This document shows positions 13,501-24,200 of a stretch of 64,000 nucleotides of DNA, piece by piece (position 1 is the first letter of the stretch; the number at the start of each line of letters is the position of its first letter). The notes beneath the pieces were generated by a model, which did no database searches, was not told the DNA's origin, and worked only from the letters and a program-made list of their open reading frames with translations. The stretch covers positions 3,368,565 to 3,432,564 of the forward strand of contig JAKZAN010000001.1 of assembly GCA_023053545.1 (NCBI GenBank), in the 5' to 3' direction. The translations under genes were made by a program, and so were the position numbers. Source of the DNA: Lepidurus packardi (lineage: Eukaryota > Arthropoda > Branchiopoda > Notostraca > Triopsidae).

Positions 13501-16500
13501 ACAATTCCTTGGTATGCCTCTTATATAAAGTTAAATTCCTTCTGTTGTACTGTCTGTGAGAACAGAAGAAACGGACCAGATTTACGCAGTCCTAAAGCAA
13601 GCGGGCGAATTAGGCGGGAAACGGAGCGTGGCGGGGTCGCTGGAGAAAGATATGGAAGGCCAGGGCCTGCAACAGCCTCCGATTCCTCCCACTACGGGCC
13701 GTGGAAGTCACGGTGAAACTCCTAATTCGAGTTTGAGGAAAGGGGGTGGATCTAGTGGGAGGATCCAAGGCAGTCAGCATTCATTGACAGTCCATTCCAC
13801 AGCTTCTTTACACGCGTCTAGTTCAGGTAAACAACAATAAAACTTACTTTCCTTGTGCCGCCCACGACCAAGTCGTCTAGCCCCGCCCCCAGCGTGGTTG
13901 TCCTATTTTCGGAATTGGGTGCCTAAATGAATGTTAAGAGAGACGAAAGGATAGTGTTTTTTTAGGACTGAGATGACGATTTTCAACCGTTTTCTTAATA
14001 AAAAAAATAATCAGAAGGTTATGGTTTGGCAAGTTCTACGCCTTCCATGGGGGTTCTGGGTTCGCTCCGGTTCCACAGTCTCAGATTGGGGCCGATGAAG
14101 AGTCTTTCAGCTGATTGGGAAGATGCTCAGGAGAGAGCAGCACTTGTTTCCGTCCAGCCGCAGCACTCGTTTCGCTCCCATCCACACAGTAATATTGACC
14201 TAGCTATTCACATAAAACCTTTCCAGTCCGCTTTGCTGTTTGGAGGCGCAGCTTTTTGACTTGGGAATTGGTAGCGTAGTGTAACTGTAGTGTATTGAAT
14301 TGCATTGCAATTGCTGGTAGTATTTTTTTTTAGCAAGAATTTAGATTCATTTGTCCTTGCGCCTGGATATAATGTCGAGCCTTTTTGGGGGATTGTTTTG
14401 TGTGTCTTTTTTCCCCTATTTTGTGTTGGGCGGATGTTCATACAGCGCCACATAGTCCTCGCCGCCATAAGCTCAACCTGCGCATGAAGAGCTTTTCCTT
14501 GGACTCGCCTGAATCCAGTGACCACACCCAACGCCAACGCTGCCACGCTTCCAATTCCGCCAGCATCGTTGCTTGTACCAGTTCCAGTTCCGCCAACGCT
14601 GTTGCCTCAGCCACAGGGGGCGGCACAAGCGCCTCGGGTCACGGATCCTCCCACTGCCAATGTAAATCTTTCAACCTCTTCTCCGCTGGGGGTCCTGTCC
14701 TCATTTCTTATTTTCAGTTTCCATAAGTATTTGATACTTTCAAGTTAGACGGAACATTCATGTCGTACTTGAGCATCTTTAAAACTTCTTTGATACTCTG
14801 TTTTCTTTCGACCACCCTAACGTTTTTCTTGATCTAACCTTTAAATCAATCACTTGTATTTTCCCGCATAATTAATTTTTCTAATTATTTAGAGTGTCTT
14901 TTTATTATTAGTCATACTTTCAGTGAAAAATTCTGGATAAGTTAATTTAATTTGCGACTTCCCTGGGAGCCGCGACTCAGACTCAGAGTGACAAGCCACG
15001 GTGAAACGCCCACATTTATTCGTTCGTCAATTATCCCTATCACGTATTGTATATTTGATAATTAAGAAAGAAAATTGCAAGCTTTCCAATTAATTCAGTG
15101 GTGTCATATTCAAGCATAGTCTTACTCTAATCTTCCTAGTAATATTTTAGTCCGTCTAAACACAGTATATAGGTTTCGAATAATGACGCAGTTTATATGT
15201 AAAACTCTATACTGTGTTTCTAACTAATATTAAACTATTCTGAAAAGCTGGGTAGCTGCAGAAGTGTGTAAGTTGTACCAGCGCTGTCCTTATTATTTCT
15301 TTATATTTATGGAACGAGGGTGGGACTTATTGGCTTAGGAATCTATTGGTAATGTAATAATCCAATCCTCAACCACTATGCTGAATATGAAGGGTATTCT
15401 GTACGCCTAACGCTACTAAAAGCATGCCTCCTCCCATTGTTTCCTTGGTTTTATCCTCAACGGTAGGCCTATATGAAATGTACCTTAAAATTTAGTGTTA
15501 TAGCCGAATAAATATAAACTAATTATATTTTGCGTACAAACTATACTTATAATTATATTTACCGTTACGGTTAATATTTACGGTTACACTTAATATTTGG
15601 TCCTGCCAATGTAATTTGTAATTATCGAAACGAAAATCCCTTAACAAAATAGTTGGCTTCAAGTGCGATTTAATTTATATTCACTTCTCCTGACTCTGCC
15701 TAGCTATAAACTCTGCCTTAGCTTTAGGTTTTGATTTGGATCAACATTGTTTTCTTCAAGTTATCTCTACTTCACCCTTTTCAAGCACATCAAACACGAC
15801 GGCACCCATGCGATTATTGATTGTGTGGGTTCAGGCATGTTTTCCCTTTCTCTTTCCTTTTTCCTCTGCCAAAATTACTACTCCGAGTTGTCTCCGTATA
15901 ACCCACGGCCCAATCAAAGAACGTTGCTGTAGTGTGGCAAAAAAACAAAAAAACCTAGACTTGCATGACTGCAACATTATTTTCTTTTCTCCTTGCAAAC
16001 TTTTCACTCTCTATGCTTCGTTATAGAGAATGGTTGGAAGCTTTGTCAGTAACGCTAGTTAAGGAATGATGTCGCACTTTTTGAATAATGTTTTACGTAT
16101 CGTACGTGCATGGCAAGGATCTTGTGCGTGCTCGTTTGGGGGTTCCTATTGGTAATACTGAAAGAAACATTTGCCTTCAATTGAAAAAGGGGAAGAAGAC
16201 TCGAATATTAGTGTTCTTCAACTTTTTATTCCCTCTCTTTCTTCCCTTTTGATTTTTTTTTGACAGCGCCGTCCAGTCCGGTCCATAACCGTCGCTTACT
16301 GAGTGCCCGTAACATCCGAATGAATTCCGTCGAGTTGCCTGATGACAACGAGAAGTCGTTAAGTTCCGCTAGCAATTCTCCTTGTCCTTCGCCGGTAGGA
16401 TGTACAAGTTATAACTGTTCCATGGTTTCTTTTACCCCACTTTACACCCTTAACTCCCCTTCCACCCTTCCACCCTTGAACCTCTCCCCTCCAACAAAAA

Positions 16501-19020
16501 AGAAATCTGCCATTTTTCTGTACTTTTTTTTCTCTTTTACGGTATTGGGAAGAAGAGGGAGAAAAACTTTCTTTTTGCGTTGGCAAAAAGAGTTGGCGCG
16601 CTCTTACTCGGTTCGGGTTTATGCTGCAGTAACTTCATTTGCATATGAAACAGCCCTAACTTTGACGTCTAAACTGCCCGAACGTGGCTTGGAGGAAACC
16701 CAGCCAAAAGAGAGAGACTGCAAAACGAGAGAAATAAAACAAAGGAAAAGATTCCACCAAAGATAAAGAAAGAAAAGAAAATGCAGAAAGAACCTTGCTT
16801 GTAGAATCATTTCATTAGCGGCTCCTCCTAGTGAGCCGTTTTACATTTACAATTCGAATTTCTGAACTCTAACGCTTGCAGGGATGTTTGGAAAGTGCAC
16901 AAGCGGCAAGCACCGTTTGAGCAGAAGAGTGGGAGATTGGGCAGGGTAACAAGAGGGGAGGCGGGAAAGGGAAATTCATTGTTGTATAATTGGTCCAAAG
17001 TTTGATACTGAAGAGCGGGACTATAAAAAGGAGTGGACATTTTGAGCCTGCAAATGTTACATGTTCTGTAAAGGATGGCGTCTTTAAATCCTTGCCAAGA
17101 TTAAGTGAACGCAATTAACGTTTCTTGAAGGGGCTAAAGCTTTTGAATGAGATTTTGGGGTTAGGAGGCATGACTCTCTATTATTTGCTTTTACAGTTGG
17201 CGTAGGATTCGCAAATGATCTGAAAGTTGGGGTTAAATGTAGTTTAGCAAGCATGTCCGAACTCGTAAACTTGAACTAATTTTTTACCTTATTTTGGGAA
17301 TTTTTTCTTGTACACATAGAAACCACACCGTCTGTTGCCCACCAATTTGTATGTGGTCTTGTTCAATTTTAAGGCTCGACAACCCGATGAATTGGATCTC
17401 AAGTAAAGAAAAAGAAAAGAAGCAGAAATGATTTATAGTCTTGTAATTAACTTTTGGGGATTTTTCTTTTTACTCTTTTATCTTTTATGTTGGTGGGCAT
17501 TATGGTATGGTTGTATAGAGCTGGCTATAAAGTTACAGTTGTGGATACCTCAGATCCTGATTGGTGGCAAGGTAAGTGTTTGGGACGGACAGGGTACTTC
17601 CCTTCCCAGTACGTTACCAAATTAATTCTGGGCGAGCGGCCGCTGCAGATGACTCACAACATACAACTAGCTTCGGACACTGAGCCTGCGGGATTAAAAC
17701 TTTTACGGGACCAGGTATTGTTACCAGCAAGTTTTACCACACACAGTTTTACGCAGCTAGTACGAATACTAAGATAATCTGTTTTTTAAATAAATTATCT
17801 CTGCCTTCAAGCTGATTCTAAGACACTAAGCTGTGTCTATAGCTTAGCATAGTGACGTTACTTAGGATTGCTCCCTGCTTGTTTAACATCCTGTAAGGGT
17901 GATTGGGTACTATTTGTAATGCATGTAACAGTAGGTTTGATAGCATTTAGACGAAAAAGATGGTTTGAAGAAATCTTTGCTCATGTTAGGTTATTTTTCT
18001 TGTGCTGTGGAGTTTACCCCCCATATGCTAAATACTAACCCGCGAATGGACAGTATGCCTGGCATTCATAGTGCGAAACTTTTCGTGTGTGACTCTGTAC
18101 AATGCATTTTGCAGAGATTTGTTTGGCTTGGCGTGTGATTGACTTATTGTGAAATGAAAAAGAAACTGTTCTTTTAGCTTTTTGTCAGCACCCCACGAGT
18201 GGTTCGCATGCCATGAACCGCAATTGTGGTACGAAACGGGCACGCAACCCGCTATAATGTGTAGGTTCCTGGGTTACTGTTTAGCATGAGGGTGGGGTAA
18301 ACTCCACAAGCGCCTTTTTCTTGGAATTGTTCGATGCGTGCGAACTGTAGTTTGGGTAAACAGATTGCTGGTATCCAAGACCCTAGAAAAATTAGTGTCA
18401 ATAAGAGTTTTACATAATTTATTGACAGTAATGTAGATGATATGAATAGGCATGGAGCGGCTGGTTCCCTTTCCTAATTTTGCGTCCATTAATAAAAAAA
18501 ATGCTACATTAGCAAGAAAACCACGTGAAAATCTCTCGTAGGAATTTTGAGTCTTCCTTTTAAAGATACCACTAAAATTATCTTAATATGATAACACTAA
18601 AATTATCTTAATTATCGTATATCTTAATATGCATCTAGTAGGTGGCTATGGAAGGGTTTGTGTAGCATATAAATAAATAAATGAATTGTAATAAATGTAG
18701 GGACTACCAGGGCATTTATCTCTAACAAACACACTGTCTAAGAAAACACACACTACTTAAATTACACTGTATTAATATTTAATGAATCTATATTAACTAC
18801 ATGCTGATATCTAGTCTCAAACTATTTTCCATAAATCCACGCAGTTTTGCTGAAACTAATTGACATTTATTATTGACATTTATTATTGACAATTGACATT
18901 TAACTCCTCTCTAACTAGATTGTGATCCAAGTTAGTGACGAAACGGAAGGATCAGTGATGGTGAGAACGGGTGAAAATAAGCAAGGCTTGTGTCCTTTGC
19001 AATATTTGCAAGAAGTCTAA
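842..19020 (+). CDS. Stac: Stac-like adaptor with F-BAR, C1 and two SH3 domains (18 exons)
   Basis: Exons: 842-1532, 8120-8228, 8630-8852, 9345-9509, 9580-9660, 9759-9932, 10528-10688, 10803-10914, 11049-11311, 13136-13248, 13322-13483, 13566-13826, 14015-14188, 14446-14661, 16267-16394, 17320-17402, 17519-17714, 18919-19020. Every junction is GT-AG and all phases match, giving 3414 nt (1137 residues). Order: Ser/Gln-rich N-terminus (1-230); F-BAR-like helices (about 231-572); Ser-rich basic linker; C1 zinc finger (about 676-724); Ser/Pro linker; SH3-1 (about 1020-1077, DWW at 1053-1055); SH3-2 to the stop. In animals STAC proteins bind L-type calcium channels and control their surface expression; the fly homologue acts in muscle and neurons. 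Vertebrate STACs of about 360-400 residues have only C1 plus SH3s, so the N-terminal half is extra. The start is the first ATG after an in-frame stop. The exon 4 acceptor (CTAG at 9344) was chosen because it keeps the frame; the AG at 9352 would give a stop. An F-BAR protein unrelated to STAC by descent is the alternative. Confidence 0.92.
4224..4766. mobile_element. Non-autonomous pogo/Tc1-mariner-like element
   Basis: The left end reads CAGTGAAAACCGTTTAACAC and the right end, inverted, GAGTGAAAACCGCTCAACGC. The repeats agree over about 27 bp with few mismatches. Both ends abut TA dinucleotides (4222-4223 and 4767-4768), the target duplication of the Tc1/mariner/pogo superfamily. The motif TTAACACGAAA recurs inside both ends. 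No transposase is encoded in 543 bp, so it needs a helper in trans. The short ORFs inside it are not genes. Confidence 0.8.
6150..6346 (+). other. GC-rich block with open frames in Stac-like intron 1
   Basis: A sharply GC-rich stretch in AT-rich surroundings. One frame is open from ATG 6092 up to a consensus donor TTG|GTATGT after 6346. Another encodes an Arg-rich stretch with RRVNSFSR and then stops. Neither joins exon 2 in the right phase, and the block could equally be a CpG-type regulatory element. Coding status is unresolved. Confidence 0.3.
8120..10914 (+). other. Exons 2-8: F-BAR-like helical region
   Basis: Seven exons encode about 342 residues that are highly helical and charged. 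The first helix is [20 protein letters not shown], followed by a [13 protein letters not shown] stretch typical of the F-BAR second helix. Then come [15 protein letters not shown] and the segment [20 protein letters not shown], matching the usual F-BAR pattern of an N-Y/H-x-L-x-L-x-x-x-N-A motif before a YY pair. A coiled coil ([20 protein letters not shown] and [20 protein letters not shown]) closes the region. F-BAR dimers bind and bend membranes and often precede SH3 domains, as in the FCHSD/Nervous wreck family, or C1 domains, as in ARHGAP29/HMHA1. Assignment is from pattern recognition; a profile search was not possible. Confidence 0.8.
11049..11311 (+). other. Exon 9: basic and Ser/Gly-rich linker
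   Basis: Encodes about 88 residues between the F-BAR-like region and the C1 domain. A basic amphipathic stretch ([11 protein letters not shown]) is followed by a long Ser/Ala/Gly/Thr run. The donor GAAAA|GTAACT leaves phase 2, matching both the next constitutive exon at 13136 and the cassette candidate at 11567. Confidence 0.85.
11567..11617 (+). other. Candidate 51-nt cassette exon of the Stac-like gene
   Basis: The segment is bounded by ATTAG on the left and AG|GTATAA on the right. It is exactly 17 codons long and begins and ends in the same phase (2) as the flanking junction 11311/13136. Read in frame it has no stop and encodes [18 protein letters not shown] once the split codons are joined. 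Skipping or including it keeps the protein in frame just before the C1 domain. No expression evidence is available here. Confidence 0.5.
12728..12800. repeat. Possible relic of a DNA-transposon end
   Basis: A GC-rich patch in an AT-rich intron begins CAGGGCCGTCTTAA, which resembles the CAGGG termini of hAT elements. It is followed by GGGCCCC-type blocks. No matching inverted end or target duplication was found, so this is only a suspicion. Confidence 0.25.
13136..13483 (+). other. Exons 10-11: C1 (cysteine-rich) domain
   Basis: The zinc ligands can be laid out as H676-x12-C689-x2-C692-x13-C706-x2-C709-x4-H714-x2-C717-x6-C724. This is the C1 (PKC-type) pattern, except that the last spacing is 6 instead of the usual 7. 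A phase-1 intron (13249-13321) splits the domain after the second zinc-binding pair. In STAC proteins the C1 domain helps recruit the adaptor to the channel complex; lipid binding is not proven. The stretch after it is basic ([13 protein letters not shown]). Confidence 0.93.
13566..16394 (+). other. Exons 12-15: Ser/Pro-rich linker between C1 and SH3
   Basis: Four exons (13566-13826, 14015-14188, 14446-14661, 16267-16394), joined in phase 1, encode about 260 residues with low-complexity Ser, Gly, Pro and Ala. Short conserved-looking blocks stand out: [32 protein letters not shown] and [18 protein letters not shown]. Such blocks suggest phosphorylation or docking sites rather than a fold. The 1.6-kb intron 14662-16266 is AT-rich and shows no feature I can support. 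Confidence 0.85.
18003..18314. mobile_element. MITE family copy 1, with 9-bp target duplication
   Basis: A 312-bp element lies in the last Stac-like intron. Its inverted ends read TGTGGAGTTTACCCC on the left and, inverted, GGCGCTTGTGGAGTTTACCC on the right, followed inward by ATGCTAAA. It is flanked by perfect direct repeats TTTTTCTTG at 17994-18002 and 18315-18323. A 9-bp duplication suggests a Mutator-like (MULE) origin, though an 8-bp hAT type is not excluded. A second copy lies at 57535-57845 in the same orientation. No ORF of note is present. Confidence 0.85.
18570..18614. repeat. Short tandem repeat ACTAAAATTATCTTAAT x2
   Basis: Two copies of a 17-bp unit are separated by a few bases in AT-rich intron DNA. 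No function is evident. Confidence 0.7.
18859..18901. repeat. Short tandem repeat of ATTGACATTTATT
   Basis: Three to four imperfect copies lie just before the acceptor of the last Stac-like exon (18918). They form an A/T-rich stretch upstream of a weak acceptor (CTCTCTAACTAG). Confidence 0.7.
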
Positions 19021-21097
19021 ACTGTAAACATTCAATTTCGCTTGAAGTGAGCGAAATGATTCATCTGCCAGAAGTTCCATGGGCATTGCATAACCATCAT
19101 CCAGCCCCACCTAGATGGTGGAGCTTTTTGTGGAGGGGACAGAAACGTTCGCCAAGGATGACACTATTACTGCCTAAGCTAAACACCCTGCATAGAAGAT
19201 TTCAGAGAAAATGCAGAGAAATACAGAGAAAAAAGCTTTTCTTGAAGCATCAACACATATCCTATAAGCACAATTTCCTGAAGGTCCACTGAATCTATTT
19301 ATTTATTACTCAACCGCTATATTGTAATAAGAAGGAGTGAAAGGAAAATTCTGGTCATGTCAAGGAGGAAGAAATGGAGCTGTCTTGTCCATGGCTGTTT
19401 TTGTTCCGCTTTCCATTTGTAATGTGGGAGAAAATTGCAATATTTTGACAAACTCCGTCAAATCATTCAAGCGTTTGGCCAATAACCAGACAAACCCACA
19501 AAAGAAAAAAAAAGATCGTCTGCGTTATACTGACCAAAGCGACCAAGAAGAATAGCATTTTTTTGCAGTGCGAGTTCTCGCCCCAACGAATCGTTGCCCC
19601 GATCCATGCTTTTAGGTTTTTCTTTCCCTAAGGAAAAGGATATTGGACATTTGGTACACTGCTCGTGCCCCATAACCCTTCATTCTTTGTTATGATTTTC
19701 TCCCCAGGTTGTTCTGTGCTTATTTTCCCCCTTTCTGTATTTCCCTTCTCTTCGCTTTGGTGAAAAGCCATGGGAAAGAATTTGTGACAGAACATTGTAC
19801 TGTATTTAAGAAGCGCTATGGCGGGGAAAGTAAAATTAACACAAAAACTAACAAAAACGAGAAATGAAAAAGAAAAGCTAAGTTTGGGGACCCACATGGA
19901 AATAAGAGATTTATTGAACAGTCTACGAGGTGACCATTTGGAATTCCGTTTCCCTTTTTAGGCGGGAAACAAGGTTTTGTCATGCAAAATGCATCCCATA
20001 ATGGTCTATAACAAGTAAGAAAAAAAAAAGTTTCCGTAGCAACGAAAAATCAATGACAATTCCCTAGGAATTTGGGGCTCAATTTTGGACCCTAGTTTTC
20101 TGTTAGAAGATTCTCGCGATGGAGGCGAGTTCGGAAATAATCTCTTACCATTCGATAGAAAATCTCCCGGTTCTACTTGTCTACGTTTTTCTCTGCCTTT
20201 TTATTTAAATTAAACAAATATATAGTTATCAAACATTCCTAATTACTTATAAGCATTTATTGTATTTGTCTCTTAATTTTACACCCTATACGCTGACTTA
20301 ACACTAGATTAAAGGATGAATTGTAAACTATACATCCATTAATCTAATAATTTATCCTACATGACTTTATTGTGCCATATATAAATAAATTAGTTTGCTT
20401 TAAAATCAGCACGTAACTGCAAAAGTTTATATTTTCTAGTTATGAGTAGAAGTAGCTCTTCAGTTAGCGGCTTTTAAGGATCTCAAATGGATTGCGGTTC
20501 CGGTTTTCCCGGGTTTTCTTGGTGGGGAATATCAGCGTTGCGTAGTGTTTACTTTTCCTGTTTTATTTATAAAAATATATGCTGCTTCTTAGATATTGTA
20601 AGATTTAATTTAGGGTGCTCCGGTTCCCCGGGATTTTCCCTCTTTTCACAGCTTTATTTAAATTTGTTGATACATACCTCTCTCCGTTTTTCCCAAAGAG
20701 TTTTTTTCTGTGCGTTAGGGAAAAATAACTTTTAAAATTTTCAAAATAAAAGTTATTCCTCTATTCTTTTAAATTTTAAAATATATTCGTTGGAATAGCG
20801 TGTTTACATATTCTTCAATATAGATAATAGGTAACATTGTCTATGCATAGTTTATTAATTTATTCAAAATTCTTGAATCTATTTATAGAGTATATTAGAG
20901 CATGTTATTCTATAATAGTTATTGATAATCTGTTGGATAGTTATTTTAAACAAGAACCTAAAGTTAATATTTTGAAATATTAAAACCAATACTGTATATT
21001 TCAGTGCTGAGGTAACGTTTCTTTGCTGTTACGGTTTTCCGGTTCCGTAAGGGAAAGTCCCGTGTTGCGCTGGCAAGCGTTGGGAAAGGGGAAGAAC
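19021..21097. other. Stac-like 3' UTR region and Trx upstream region
   Basis: This is AT-rich DNA without a supported exon. No canonical AATAAA occurs soon after the stop. One is found at 20384-20389, which would imply a 3' UTR of about 1.4 kb. Repeated GGTTTTCCCGGG-like patches occur near 20500-20640. At 21033-21054 a small palindrome (TTACGG/CCGTAA) precedes the GC-richer Trx promoter region. Confidence 0.4.
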
Positions 21098-21107
21098 TGC
21101 TGAGTCA
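21098..21107 (-). promoter_or_regulatory. Antioxidant response / Maf recognition core upstream of Trx
   Basis: Reads TGACTCAGCA on the minus strand, a perfect fit to the ARE core TGACnnnGC that binds Nrf2/CncC-small Maf dimers. It lies about 157 bp before the Trx ATG, in GC-richer promoter-like DNA. Mammalian thioredoxin genes are known Nrf2 targets, which makes the placement meaningful. Binding here is inference. Confidence 0.55.
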
Positions 21108-21263
21108 TGCATTCCTGGTTATTGCACACTAGCTAAACTGGATCCGCCAAGCAGCGGGTTGGACGCCAGACCGCTGTCTCCGGCCATTAGTCGTTGACAT
21201 ACAGAGAAGACGGGTCAGTTCGCGTGAAGTGGCTAGCGTTTAGTGCGAATAATCAGCATAACT

Positions 21264-24200
21264 ATGGTTTATCAAGTCCAAAGCAAGGTAACTGTGTATT
21301 CTACAATAACTAGAGTTAATTTAAGTATAACTTTTATTCCCTTAATGTGTTTCTTAAACACGCTTTTATGGTAAGGAAAAATTAGGATTTTGTAAGTTTA
21401 GGTTTGCGTTAGGTAATGCAACCACCGTTTCACTTCGAGCTTTAACATCTTTTTGCCATGCTAGCGTCCGGCACATCAGTCTGTTTTTGGGTGGGATAAT
21501 TAACCGTTCACTTTAAAGACAATCAAACGTTCCAAAGTTATTTGACTATGTTTCTTTATAAAGCAAGATCTGCTTGTTTGGTCTAGAACTTGTTGGCTGC
21601 AAGCGTTGCTAGGAGGAAATAGCCATAACAAAATGTTCTTTATTGATTTGCATCAGTTTTACGACTTCAGCAGATCAATATAATTCCGTGTCAGCTTTTC
21701 AACGACACCAGCCAGCAGGAGAATATATGCTTAATGTGTGGGAACCACTTCCTGTCCTGATAAAGAAAAAAATTAACGACTTATGTTTCAGCCAAAAATG
21801 AGTTTGTTACTACAGTACTCTAATGTAAATTATTTCTGGTTTTTATCTTTCTATAGAGCGACTTGGAAGACAAGCTGAAGGAAGCGGGCAATAAACTCGT
21901 CGTTCTGGACTTCTATGCCACTTGGTGTGGACCATGCAAGCTTATTTCACCCAAGATAGAGGTAAAGTAGCTCGCGACAGGTTATAAGCCTTCCAAGTTC
22001 ACCCATTTGACGGAAGTACGTTGAATTTTGCTTCTAGAGAAGCAAGATCCGCGATAATTCTCTTCCGTATAACACTAGTTACTTTAAATTGAGTCTTAGG
22101 TAAGTATACAAATCAAAACTAATTTTATGTTTTATTTTAGAAGTAAAAAGTTTTCATACCCACATTCGAAGCAAGAAGAATCGATCTCGTTATCGAAGTA
22201 AACGTAACGAAACCGAAGTTAAACAAAAAAAACTCCAACATGCAAGGCCATATGGGAATATTTTCTCCTTTTTAGTCTCAAACAGGGACTTCAAGATCCC
22301 CCCTAAGGGGCTTATCATGTTGCAGCGATAAGCATTTTGTTGCAATCAAGTTAAAACACACTCTCAGATAATAGTCACCCTTAAATCTACTACTCTAAGG
22401 CAAACAGATGGTTTTGGGAAGAAGATAAAGCCGGTTTTGCGAAGCTGAAAAAGGCGTGGAAAAATACGTATTTCAAGTCAAAGCATACGCAGTTAAAATG
22501 TTTTGAAAACCGGAGTATTTTAGTCACGGTCCGAAAAAGAAGGAATAGAGTATGTACTACATAAAGAAAAAGAGCGAAAAGACTCTAAATTGCACATTTG
22601 TTCCGTCAACTCTCAACTGTTGGGCCAAGACCAGCTGACACGTGTCTGGAAGCTGAAGCTTTACTAATACTCCATTTTATGAGACGAAGATAGGAAGCGG
22701 GAGGCACAGGAAACCACCCCAGAGTCCTTATAAGCCCGACAATAAAATAAAACAGAAAAAAACCACATAGAGAGTTAAATACGTAGAGAACCGCTCGCAC
22801 AGTCTCAGTTTCAGCGGGCTTTTAGTCCCGAACGTGGCCAGCTTGCTAATAGGCAACTTGTCAGCTAGCAATGGCCAAGATGATGCAATAACGCTAGCCC
22901 AAGGCACTAAACACGGGGGATAGCGTATGAAGTTTTGGCCGCTGTCTCAAATAATAACCTTAAAAGTGGGAAATTGGGGAAGCTGCGAAGCAACGGAACT
23001 TGGGTACTGTTATTGAGCTCGCTATGTTCTCCTCGACTGTTTCCCCGAGCAGCTTTCAACCTACTTTTTCCTTATTATTATTTTTTCCCGCTTCAAATAA
23101 TATCTTTTTTGTTTTCATCTTAGAAAGACAGAAGATGTGAACAAAGCGATACTATTTTTTTATTTCTGCAGGCATTGCAGAAACACACATTTGCTGCCTA
23201 AGTGATTCCGTATGCAATTTGAATAAGAATGGGGACTACGGTTGACCTCTGTTTGTCTGGCTTTTTTTATTATTCTTTTAGGCAAACAATTGAGGAGAGA
23301 AAATAGAAAATAAAGCTAAATAACACTATTAAAAACGCAACTCCAAACTATCGTTTTCAGGAGTAAACAAACAATGCATCAACAGGAAACAGATGAAAGA
23401 GACAGTTAACCAAATATGTTGTAGGTTGCGTAGTTTCCGCAGAGGATTTTCTGCTGTTGCTGTTTTCCAGGTTTGTTGTTACGGGATATATTTGTTAGTA
23501 AAAAAAGGCTTTGGAAGCGAAAATTTCGCGCGTTGTTTTCTACGAAAGGATAAGAAACTGAAAGGTCTCTAATACTGTGCGCTTTTATTATTTAAACAGA
23601 CTTTTCAGGGGACGATTGTTACCCCTCGAATATGTGTGTACTAAAGCTCCTGGAGAGTATGCATATAAGCTTTGCCGTGCTTTGGAAATTTCAACAGTGA
23701 GTTCGTGGAGAGCCAGAGTGAGCGGGACAGGAGCATCAATATTTCAGCTGTTTTGCTTTTCTCCCAAACTTTTACGCGCTGCTCAGCTCAGTAATGTTCT
23801 TATTGAACTGTTGAACACAATAGACTCGTGTGTGTCCACGGGACTCTCATAATATTTGTTTAGTTTTTCAGATACGAGTCAAGGATCGTTTTCAACAATA
23901 ATTCTAGTTAAAACAGCGCTTGAGAGTTTGAGCTTTCTAAGAGAGATATTTTATGAGAGAACGTATAAGAAAACATAAGCTTTATAAACTATAAGCAGTT
24001 ATAAACTGCTTATATTTCGAAAAGGAGGCTTGAATTTTATAAAGTGCCCCTATAGGAGACGGTTGATATCTTGGGAAATGGAAATGTTGACCGGCGTTGA
24101 CCTGACAGCACAACAACGTTAGCACTTCAGTGGCGAGTCCAAGGTTCCCGGAACAGCTTTTGGGATCCCTAAGGGGGTTCAAGATGACCAAATCATCACT

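Larger units (their letters stand above)
17320..19020 (+). other. Exons 16-18: tandem SH3 domains and stop
   Basis: SH3-1 starts [20 protein letters not shown] (an ALYDF-like strand plus acidic RT loop), crosses a phase-2 intron, then has DPDWWQGK and GYFPSQYV, the standard SH3 signature. The tryptophan pair matches the site of human STAC3 Trp284, whose mutation causes Native American myopathy. SH3-2 begins near [10 protein letters not shown] and its last strands are on exon 18 ([20 protein letters not shown]), which ends QEV-stop at 19018-19020. That short C-terminus straight after SH3-2 is typical of STACs. The last intron (17715-18918) hosts a MITE. Confidence 0.93.
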